From Brachypodium distachyon (Eukaryota; Streptophyta; Magnoliopsida; Poales; Poaceae): DNA of 64,000 bases. Of the stretch, positions 55,309 to 64,000 are shown in pieces. A program made the translations under genes and the position numbers. Location of the stretch: assembly GCF_000005505.3 (NCBI RefSeq), contig NC_016134.3, positions 11,266,624 through 11,330,623 on the forward strand. The letters run 5' to 3'. The notes beneath the pieces are model-generated. The model ran no database searches and had not been told where the DNA came from. It saw only the letters and a program-made list of their open reading frames with translations. Each line of letters opens with the position of its first letter. Position 1 is the stretch's first letter.

Positions 55309-56719
55309 ACCAAACCCAACCCAACTAGGCTGCTGATGCTAATTCCGGTGGTGGTGCTCCTTGCATCGCGTGCCAATTTAATTTAGCTGCAGACAATAGA
55401 TTTGATTTGGGCCTTCTATGGTATGGTAGGATTCTTGGAGTCAAAATTGGATCCTGGGTGAGCAGAGCTGAAAGCCTGCATTTGTTGCTCAAATCTGGGT
55501 GTCAGAACCCAAACTAATTGGAGTTGATTGTTGCATTACTTGCATTGGTTTGGTACTCTATGCTTTTTATGCACTCACAGCATGAGTTTTTGTCCAATTG
55601 ATATAAATTATCTGATGGTTTTGATCTAATTTGTCCTGTATTATGTCTCTATATTAACTTGAATTATCACGAGTTTGAAGATTGTCTGTTCCGATAAGTA
55701 CAATGTCAGCAGATTGCTTCTGCAATAACTTGAATTTTACATGGTCTGATCCTTCTCAGTTCGGTTTTGATCATATGTACAGTGACGATAGCTATTAGAT
55801 TGCAGTATCTATTTAGTATGGACATACGGCATTACATTACGGACTATATGTGTAACCAACTCTAATGTGTAAACTTGACCATTATGTAAACCCGAATCAT
55901 ATCAGTACTAGAACAAAAGGCTCAAGAAAAACTATTTTTTTTGTGGTAGTCCCACTGACCATTATGTAAATCTCAATCATATCAGTACTAGAACAAAAGA
56001 CTGACGGAAAACTATTTTTTTTCTGTGCTAGACCCATTTGGTACAGAAAATGTATCCATTCTCTATGTAAAATAATGTTTTTGTCCAATTTTTGTGTGAT
56101 TACTTTAACTATTCTAATCTGATACATCCCACTATCTTGCATATGGCATATTCATGATATGCAGTTGTGAGCTAGGCAATTGGTTTTAATCCTAATACTT
56201 CTATGTGGTTGTGATTTCCTAACAGCTTTGGTTCATTGTTAGATCATTCGGCAACCTTTCTATGATTCTAACAAAATTGATAAGATCACATGTTGAACTA
56301 ATGATCCTGCAACAGAGTAAATGGGAATGAGCTATTTTATACTCTCTTCTAAATAGGGCCCAAGAGAACATGCACCGGTAGAGTTGCAGTGTAAGTTCCT
56401 TCAAAATCTTCCATCACCTTGGACTGTTGGTGTGTCTTATGAATAAGGGAAGGTTTGTCTTATGAATCTCTTTTCTGTGCAAACTGTATAAATCTTTACT
56501 CTGTCACTGTAAGCAGCTATAGCATAGAGCTTCATGTACATGTTCACTGTTTTGAGGATTTTGGATCACAAAGTCTTAGCAGTTAGCAGTATTCAGATTA
56601 CAGCTGTAACAAGATAGAAGGCTCAAGTTCTTTTTTTAAAATGTTTTTTACATGGTAATAGTATTATTTTTGTCTGAACTTTGTTGATTCGTATACATTT
56701 CTTATTTGCATGATGTCAG

Positions 56720-56794
56720 GTTGATATGTCAGCTAACTTGGAAGAGCTTCAGCAGAGAAGGAGCATATTAGCTTTGATGACAAGTCGGCTATAA
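56720..56794 (+). pseudogene. Captured terminal exon in Helitron
   Basis: After an acceptor (TGATGTCAG) comes VDMSANLEELQQRRSILAL then MTSRL and a stop, a typical coiled-coil C-terminus. It is followed by 3'-UTR-like sequence. Source gene not identified. Confidence 0.5.
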
Positions 56795-57161
56795 GAAAGA
56801 AAACATCCATGCAGTTACTCCCAACGATCCTAAATTGTTGTTGTTGTTTTAGTTCAATGGAGGGAGTATTTGAGAATCTATGTTTGTGATTTTGGTACAT
56901 GGGGATTTAATACTGTAGCATTGAGGGTTATTTGGGTGTATGATATATGTAATATTTGGTATGAAATGGCAAATGGAAACAAACTATTATTTTATATTAA
57001 ATAATAAATTGGCTTCAGCTTTTAAATATTGCATAATGTTTCAAATTAACATGTTGGCCAATCGCATGTTAAACACTTCACCCCCTGCTTGGCCTATTAG
57101 ATCTTGACACGTCTTACCTCAGCTTTTGTTGTTCTGTGGCATCGCACGGGCTCCTCGCTAG

Positions 57162-57860
57162 TAGGTATATAAACTCGGGATAAAAATTACAGGTCCATAT
57201 ACAAAATTAAAATGGTACATGTTTCACAAATTGCACCATCTTCGTATAAGTTCCTGAACTTAGCGCTCAAATGTCCAATTTGAGGCCCGAACCAAGTTTT
57301 GCAATATATTTTTTCATTTTTTGAGTTGAAATTTTTAATATGGTTTCATTTACTGTTAATGATGAGTAATGTCAATATTTATGTAAAACTATTATTTATC
57401 AATATTTAGAGCCATTTTAGGGAAAATATTCAATAATACTAAAATTGTGTCAAAAATTACCAAATTTTGTCATGCAGTCATATTATGGATATATAAGATT
57501 GTGATAAAAATTTCAAACCAATACACAAAAGTGAAAGGGTACGTTCTTCACAAATCGCACGACTCGAGAATGAACCTTCTAATTTAAGTCCCGAACCAAG
57601 TTTCGCAATAATGTTTCAAATTTTTCAGTTCATTGTTTTACCGTGCTTTCATTTAGCATCAGTGATGAGTAATATGAATTAAAATCAACACCTAATATGT
57701 AAAATAATTACTTATCATTTTCTAGAGCCGTTTAATAGAAAAAATTGAAATAATAATAAAACTTTATCAAAAATGAACAACTTTTTGCATGGTGCCATGT
57801 TATGGGTATGTAAACTTGGGATAAAAATTGCAGGCCAATATAAATAATTAAAATGGGTCA
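57162..57860. repeat. Tandem repeat of about 330 bp (two full units here, one split by the Helitron)
   Basis: TAAACT-GGGATAAAAATT, CCCGAACCAAGTTT-GCAATA, GATGAGTAAT, TTATCA-TT-TAGAGCC recur at about 57162-57490 and 57490-57840. A further partial unit lies left of the Helitron (54380-54587). Confidence 0.88.
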
Positions 57861-59646
57861 AACCTTACCAATTTAATATACGCAAAAGAAAAAGAAAAAA
57901 ATAGTCTTTGCCGACGGCCTGGCCTTCGGCAAAGCCTGAAATTCTTTGCCGGCGGCTTGGCCTTCGGCAAAGACCTCGGCCATGTCACCGATCCGCGTGA
58001 CCGCGCCACGGATTGGTGACGTGGTGCGATTCGGGCCGCTCATCTCTTTTCTTCTCTTTCTCGTCTCTTATCTCTTCCTCCTCCCATGTGCTCTGTGTCT
58101 CTTCCTCTTCCCGTGTACCTTTCTCTCTGTCTCTTCCTCCACTGTCTCCCTATCTCTCTCCTCCTCCGTCCCATCTCCCCGAACGGCGCAGCAGCACCAA
58201 CATGACGGCGAGCGGTGGCACAGCAACAGTGGCAGCCCTCTCTCGCTTCTTCCTCCCTCCCAGCCCCTCTCTCTCCCTTCCTCCTCCCTGTTGCAGGGGC
58301 GAGGCGGTGCGGCCCTGATGCCTGCAGCCGCTGCCCACTCCCTACTGCAGGCTGCGGCGGGGCTAGGGGCGGCGCACGAGGTGCTGCGGCGGGGCGAGGC
58401 GAGGCAGTGGCGGCGGTCTGCGGCGGCGGAGCGAGGGGTGGCAGCGGCAGCGCGAGGCGCAGCAGCAGGGGGCGCTCCCGGCGGCAAGGCAAGCGGCGGC
58501 AGCGCGAGGCGCGGCAGCAGGTGGGCCGCTCGGCGGCGCGGCAAGCAGCGGCGGCGCATGCTCTCTCTCCCTCTCTCTCTATGACCCGGCTTCGACCGGC
58601 GGAGCGTGCGTGCGGCGGCAGGTGGTGCGAAGAGTAGGGGCGGCGAGGCGGGGCAGCGGTCGTGGGCAGCGGCGGCAGGCAGGCGGCCCAGCTAGGTTCG
58701 CGGCGGGGCGGGGTAGCAGGCACGGCGACGCAGCGGTGCGGGCGGGCGACCGCAGCGGAGGCGGCGAGGCGCGGCCAGCAGCTCCGGCGGCGGGCGGACG
58801 CGGGCTGCCCTGGCTCTCCTCGCGCCCCTATCTCTCCCCTTCTCTCCCCAGAGCAGCGGCGGCGGATGAGCGGCCCCCGAGCAGCAGCTTGACGGCGGGC
58901 TGCAGCGGCAGGCGGCTTTGTGCTGTTTTTATTTTATTTTTTAAGTTGGAATTTCTTTGCCGAAAGCCAAAAAGGGAGCCTCTGGCAAAGCCACGCCGTG
59001 CCGTTTGTTCTTGTTATCTCCTTTTTTTTGCCGAGAGCCACGAAATGCCGCCGGCAAAGGCTTTGTCGAAGGGCCCGTGAAAAGGCCTCCAGCAAAGAAG
59101 CCTTTACCGGCAGGTCTTGGTACCGACGCCCTTTGCCGGAGGCCCCGACAGAAAGCCGGAGGTTCCGGGCCTCCGGCAACACCCGTTTTCCCCGTAGCGA
59201 GGTAATATACATCAAAAAGGTTACGCTACACGATGAAAACTAATAAATACGGAGTAGCATTGAGCTAGCGAACTTCTCTCTCTAAAACAAAACAAAACAC
59301 TATATTACTACAGATGAACAGCAACACATGTTTGGCTGCTTATTATTTGCTGGTAGTATTACAACCTACATCAATGTTCTGTACTTTACAGGATTATATC
59401 TAATTAGCTACATGACGGCAGCATGTGATCACTAAATTATAATGTCAACATTTTAATTCACGGTGCCTACATTTTATTGTGCCATACCACACTAATGACA
59501 TGTTGCTCTTTTGCTTATTTTCCAATATTTGATCCATATATGCACAGGTAAAAATTTAGTACTTTGAGGTTTAATGTGTTAGACTTACAAATTACAAACA
59601 ACAAAATGTAACACGGGATTATAACAACATAAAAAAATATACTTAC

Positions 59647-59837
59647 AAATCATCTTCTGATTCATCTTTGAGCTTGTCCGCCACCTCAATACTTTCTGAA
59701 CCAGTCATGATAATTTCTGGGGCAGTGTCGCTGTTCGCAGTGTCATAAGCACATTCCATTATCCTAGTGCAACAAATATCCGCAGAATCAGTGATTATTC
59801 TAAAGCTACCTTCTGTTTGATAAATAATCCTCTTCAA
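59647..59837 (-). CDS. Probable upstream exon of the DUF3615 gene
   Basis: An open frame reads KRIIYQTEGSFRIITDSADI then AYDTANSDTAPEI and VADKLKDESEDD, ending at a perfect GTAAGT donor (59646). The upstream edge has AAAATAG as a possible acceptor. Its phase-2 end does not fit the phase-0 acceptor at 54089 directly, so another exon or a different splice site must lie between, or this exon belongs to another transcript. Confidence 0.5.
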
Positions 59838-60584
59838 CTATTTTTACAAAGTTGATGATGAATCAAACATATTTGAATGGTATGCGGCATTTTATCGCTG
59901 TGAGGATTGATTACTTTAACGAGTTTAAGACTTATAAAATGTACTAACAAACAACAAGATTCGCCCACAGGAGATTAAGCCATGGTCCCAAGGAGCTGTC
60001 AGCTGTGCAAAAAGGTATCTAGGGTTGATACCTTTTTTATTCTAGGGTTAATTCACACAAAATGTACTAACAAATAGTTTGTGTGATTACACTATAATTT
60101 ATTCATGTTGTATTGTTTTGCTTAAATGACTCTCTGGAACTTATTCTGAAAAAAAAAAATGACTCCAGAACTGTCTATTTGTTTGCTAAGGATCAAATAT
60201 TAGGCTTGAAATTGCTTTTGGATGTAACTGTTGAGCTAATTTCCTGTTTAGCACTCGCTTAACATGTCACTAATATTACATGCTTTTTACTGATAAACAT
60301 TGGTTGTTTATTACTTTATAAACGCGGTGTTTGACCAAATTAACGTATTTTCATCGCGTTTAAGTAATAGATTACCTGCTGTAATCTTATGAAAATAATG
60401 CTGTACCAGAAGGAGTAGGTACAGAAACATTACTGAAAATACACTGTCATAATCATCATCTTTGAGTATCTGGAGCCTGAACGACTAAATGTCTAGATCC
60501 AGAGCAAATCACGCCTAAATCAGAATCGTTCTTTCTCGCAAATAAAATAAAAAAATCAGAATCGATCTGTCTTATATTCAACTT
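59838..60584. other. Non-coding stretch
   Basis: AT-rich, no gene or clear element recognised; probably intron or intergenic sequence of the DUF3615 pair. Confidence 0.45.
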
Positions 60585-63164
60585 CTAATTCTTATCTCCC
60601 GGTTCCTGCTCATAACAAGTGCAGGTAATCCACCTACATATAAGGGAAACAGTATCTGAAAAACCCGTGTCAAATCCCCCTGTAGCTGGATGCCTCAGTT
60701 CAGTTACTCCTTGGTTAACGCACGCATAACAATGACCTGAAACAAATAAATTAAATTGTATTAAAAATCTATGTTATACAACTAAAATTAGTCGTATATG
60801 ATTTGTTCAGACAAAAATTGGTACCATTTTCATTTGATTCCAGAGGGCGGCAAGTATAGTATTTCCTCCCAAATATTTCCTTTACTTCAGCAAAATACAT
60901 TGTCACTGTACAATCAACTGAACTGGGGTTCTTCACCTTCACGCTGAAGTTTTTTTTTTTTTAGGAATCAAGGGGGGTGGGGTGGGGGGTTTCTCCCCGC
61001 CTGAATTATATTACTCAAAACGAGAACATTACAAGGGAAAGGTAGACTCGCTAGAAATCGGTGGCTACCTTTTAATCAGCCATCCTTGGCCGATGAGTAT
61101 TACATCTTGCAGCAGCAAGTACTTTGAAGAACAAAACAAAAAAGGTAGAAAAATACAGGGAAATATGAGAGCTCTATAGAAAAGTGACACCAAGACCAAC
61201 AACCAAGGACAGCCGCCACCAAGCATCGAACAAAGAGTTGCACTTTCGCCACATTCACGTTTCCAAGTACTCACCACCGGAAGGACGGCATAGTCCCGGG
61301 GAATTGGGGGAGCATCCGAAGAACATAAGGAAGACTCAAGCTTGTCAATCATGCATGAGTAGAACACAAAAACTCCACCAAAAGGGCGGTCGTTTCCCAA
61401 GGAAGATGGGGAGAAGAAGGCACACAATGGCATGATATCAAAGGGTATCACTAGAGATATTATCTCACAGACGGATGGTTTTAGGCCCTCGTTGAGTGTA
61501 GATGAAGGATACCATACAACACCTAGTTGATGGAGGCAACAGCTACCTGAAAGCAGCAAGATGGAGATTGTGGAAGAGCTAACATATGAATGGGGGTCGA
61601 AAGGTGGAAGGTCAGATTCTCATATCCGAAAAACTTAGCCGGCACACACACTCTATCACGGCCAACTCCGGTTGGAGGATGCCGCCTCCATGGCCGCCAT
61701 CTGCAAGACCATGGATCCTGGAATACATCATCACAGGGTGTACAGACTTCCAAATCCAAACCACGGCACCAGCCGTTAGGCGGTGCCGCCACCACAGCTG
61801 CCTATTGCATACTATGATTACCGAGGAGCATGGCAATGCCACACCAGACGGAGGGAGGGATGAGGACAAAATAGGAGAGCAATCATCTCCCAAATCAGCA
61901 TGTAACACCGGGTTGTATTTCATTGGATCTGAGGGAGAGGTGGAGAGGACATGGCTGTGAGGGGCTGACATGGGATGGCAGGTGGAATGGGGGTGGTCGT
62001 GGCCGCCCGGAGGCAGAGATGGAGGGGAACAACGGGGAGCCGGAAGCAGTAGGTGGCAGGTGCTCCCCACGGCCAAGGATTGGGGTCCCAAGGCAGCACA
62101 ACACGGAGAGGCACACCAGCAGAAGAACGCGGAGGTCCACCGGGCTAACGCCGCCGGCAACCGCGAGGCGAAGGGGCAGCAGGAGGAAGCAGTGGGTGGC
62201 AGCGGAGCCCCTCCCGATTCAGACCTTGCAGAGGCCGTATCCCTCGACTAGACCGCAGGATCCGGCCGGGGGGCGCCTCGGTCTAGCCAGGAGAGGCTTG
62301 GGGAGGGTGGGGAAGAGTTGAGCATGCGGTGGAGCCGTGGAGGATCTTGGGGAGGCGCACGGGAGGAGGACGGCCTAGCTTTGGCGACCGACTACACCAC
62401 ACGAGGCCGACGGCATGTTGGGAGCCCGAAGGCGCACGGATCCGGCACGGCAGTCGCCGGATCTGGAGGACCTGGTCGGCGGGGCACGCTGCAGCGAGCC
62501 GGATCCGGCCGGGACAGGGGAGCAGCCGTCGCAGCAGGGGCTGAGCGGGCGGAGGAGCATGGGGGTGCGCGTGAGGACGACGGAGAGCAGCAGGGAGTCC
62601 ACACAGCGCAGCTCGGAGACCGAGGGCGGCGCTGACCAGAAGCGAACCAGGCAAGCACGGCTGGGCTGCGCGGGCGTGGGATGGATGGCCTGGCCACGGA
62701 AAAAGCCTCGCCGCCACCTTCACTGGCGGCAGCGGCGAGGGAGGAGTGGCGGTGGGAGGGTGGCGGTGGCTCGGCTAGGGTTTCGCCCCTGAGTCGCCAG
62801 AGAGAGGCGACGCGGGGGCGAGCTGAGTGATTTAATTTCAACCCAATCTATCAGAAAGACATCACGCTGAAGTTGTAATGGTGAAATGTTTTGTAGTAAC
62901 ATTCCACGTTAAAACATTGGTGGAGAAGTTCCTCAAAGTGGTACTCAAGATCCTTAAACAAAAGCAGCGCCATTGTTAGTTGACAGCCTACATAATTGTG
63001 GGGAAAAAACACTTCTTCCATGCAGATTAAACAAATAAAATATACAAAGTTACACATACCTTGAGATTGGTGCTTATTTCAGCGTAATTTCTGAAAGCCA
63101 CCATGGCCTCTTCAGTCAGCCACTTTTCGAATTTTGGATAATATCATTGTCAGAAACTTCGCAC
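60585..63164 (-). pseudogene. DUF3615 gene, third copy, frameshifted and disrupted by a LINE
   Basis: Exons corresponding to those of the central copy: 63164-63060, 62952 to 60825 (interrupted), and 60736-60585. The first reads CEVSDNDII, then loses one base, then LTEEAMVAFRNYAE. The second reads LEYHFEELLHQCFNVE and YYKTFHHYNFSV before a LINE insertion, resuming with TMYFAEVKEIFGRKYYTC. The last reads HCYACVNQGVTELRHPATGG. It is more diverged than the other two copies. The 5' exon would lie near or beyond 63200 and was not found. Confidence 0.85.
60952..62861 (-). mobile_element. LINE-type retroposon, 1.9 kb, 13-bp target duplication
   Basis: On the minus strand the element ends in a poly-A tail (poly-T at 60952-60962 on the plus strand) after AATTCAGGCGGGGAGAAACC. 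Its 5' part is a GC-rich leader containing CGAAACCCTAGCC. TCACGCTGAAGTT is duplicated at 60939-60951 and 62862-62874. No reverse transcriptase is visible, so it is an internally deleted LINE or a LINE-mobilised transcript. It inserted into an exon of the third DUF3615 copy. Confidence 0.85.
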
Positions 63165-63349
63165 CTGTATTCACAACCAGTTAAATGCATTTTGTCATTT
63201 TTCCAATCAAGTACAAACCTACAAGGTACACGAAATAGAAACCAGAATATTATGATACCATGTTCAACAATACATAAGCCTTTGGCACCTACACATGTTA
63301 AAAACTACCCAGTGCATCAAAAATAGAGTAAATGAACTAGATACAGATG

Positions 63350-63525
63350 TGGTGCAAAGTGGCTAACACCAATAGGTACTTTTATGCACCGTTTGTTTCA
63401 CAGGATTCCTACGGGAATTTCACACGACCACTGTTCCTGGTGCAAAGTGGCTAACACCAATAGGTACTTTTATGCACCGTTTGTTTCACAGGATTCCTAC
63501 GGGAATTTCACACGACCACTGTTCC
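63350..63525. repeat. Perfect 88-bp tandem duplication
   Basis: 63350-63437 and 63438-63525 are identical base for base, starting TGGTGCAAAGTGGCTAACAC and ending CGACCACTGTTCC. Absence of differences implies a recent event or an assembly artefact. Confidence 0.97.
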
Positions 63526-64000
63526 TATGAAATATTGCCCTTTGCTAGTGTTTGGAGAGAGAAAACACGCACATTATTCCATAGGAAAGCTTCCTTCACA
63601 GTGCCAATTCCACAGGGTTGAAAACATCAAACGGCAAGCAGGGGCATTCCTGGGTTGAGCCAACGGGTTCATTTTTTGGATTAAAAAGCAACTCGTAATG
63701 TGCAGCAGAATAAGGTTCATATTTTTCTATGTTCAGATACTAAACATATTCACACAACACTAAATATATCACACAGTTGTTAAAATAAATTGAAATTTCC
63801 ATCCTGTGCATGATCATGCAAGCTAAATTCCTGATAAAATGTAAAAGAAATCATTCTTGTCCACTCTCAATTCTACAGAATGTATCTTTACACTTCTAAA
63901 GATCCGAGTTCATGGTCATCCGTTCACCTACGGAGACTACCCCTAGCTTGATAGACAATCACTTGATTGTCACCCATTCAATGTGATATCTATATGTATC
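63526..64000. other. Non-coding stretch to window end
   Basis: CAGGATTCCTACGGGAATTT-type sequence at 63480-63620 resembles MITE-like repeats. Nothing else recognised. Confidence 0.4.

Larger units (their letters stand above)
54588..57161 (+). mobile_element. Helitron, 2574 bp, nested in the CACTA element
   Basis: The 5' end TCTCTACTACTATAAACAC follows a host A. The 3' end GTGGCATCGCACGGGCTCCT then CGCTAG precedes a host T. The host sequence is a tandem repeat of the CACTA element. Joining the flanks (GGTGTCATTTTA and TAGGTATATAAACT) gives the same sequence found uninterrupted at about 57795-57820 (GGTGCCATGTTATGGGTATG). No Rep/helicase is present; it carries gene-like pieces. Confidence 0.88.
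54104..59199. mobile_element. Non-autonomous CACTA element, 5.1 kb, with nested Helitron
   Basis: AGG is duplicated at 54101-54103 and 59200-59202. The ends CATTACGGGAAAAACG and, inverted, CGCTACGGGGAAAACG are CACTA TIRs, each with one substitution in the first bases. Subterminal zones (54110-54330, 57905-57980, 58955-59190) are filled with TTTGCCGGCGGC / GGCAAAG motifs, the common grass CACTA type. No transposase is present. A GC-rich block (58030-58910) has long frames on both strands that look compositional. It separates exons of the DUF3615 gene. Confidence 0.9.

Noticed and set aside
58040..58723. 227-codon minus and 212-codon plus frames in the GC-rich part of the CACTA element
   Set aside because: Overlapping frames on both strands, all Ala/Arg/Pro-rich with no domain, are explained by GC composition.
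62283..62841. 146- and 149-codon minus frames
   Set aside because: They lie in the GC-rich leader of the LINE retroposon, overlap in two frames and carry no domain.
1..64000. CRISPR arrays, bacterial operons, tRNA or rRNA genes, organellar DNA insertions
   Set aside because: None recognised on either strand by eye. tRNAscan-SE and an organelle BLAST would be the decisive checks.

Overview
This is nuclear DNA from a flowering plant, almost certainly a grass (Poaceae). The evidence is the mix of elements: CACTA elements with long GC-rich subterminal arrays, Stowaway MITEs with CTCCCTCC-type ends and TA duplications, Tourist-like MITEs with TTA duplications, Helitrons ending in CTAG, L1-type LINE remnants with zf-RVT domains, and DUF3615 genes. 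The species cannot be fixed from sequence alone. There is no bacterial, organellar or CRISPR content, and no tRNA or rRNA gene was recognised.

Layout. 1-6301: right part of a decayed CACTA element (left end outside the window) with a truncated Tnp2 transposase and a second ORF carrying DUF8039-like and Ulp1-like parts. 6.3-33.5 kb: gene-poor DNA built largely from duplicated blocks (7.28-10.2 kb with 18.57-21.18 kb; 21.48-21.93 with 22.74-23.21; 27.73-29.25 with 30.84-32.22). Into these have inserted a long-TIR Mutator-like element, two hAT elements, a Pack-MULE with a molybdate-transporter fragment, two LINE remnants, an internally deleted Copia retrotransposon and several MITEs. A TATA-plus-leader module with a shared terminal motif recurs about 20 times across 7-42 kb, sometimes followed by a short ORF with a hydrophobic start. 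33.5-45.2 kb: a roughly 3-kb duplication holding two copies of a gene for an unrecognised multi-pass membrane protein; each copy is damaged differently. 45.3-63.2 kb: co-duplicated minus-strand genes for a TDP2-like endonuclease/exonuclease/phosphatase protein and a DUF3615 protein. One TDP2 copy looks intact and one is dead; three DUF3615 copies are intact-looking, truncated, and frameshifted with a LINE insertion.

The best gene candidates are the TDP2-like gene (three exons, 364 codons, all catalytic motifs) and the central DUF3615 gene, whose 5' exons are separated by a 5.1-kb CACTA element that itself contains a 2.6-kb Helitron. Several insertions can be proven inside the window, because a paralogous or tandem copy keeps the empty site with the correct target duplication. 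No genes form an operon or pathway; the biology is tandem duplication, decay and transposon capture.
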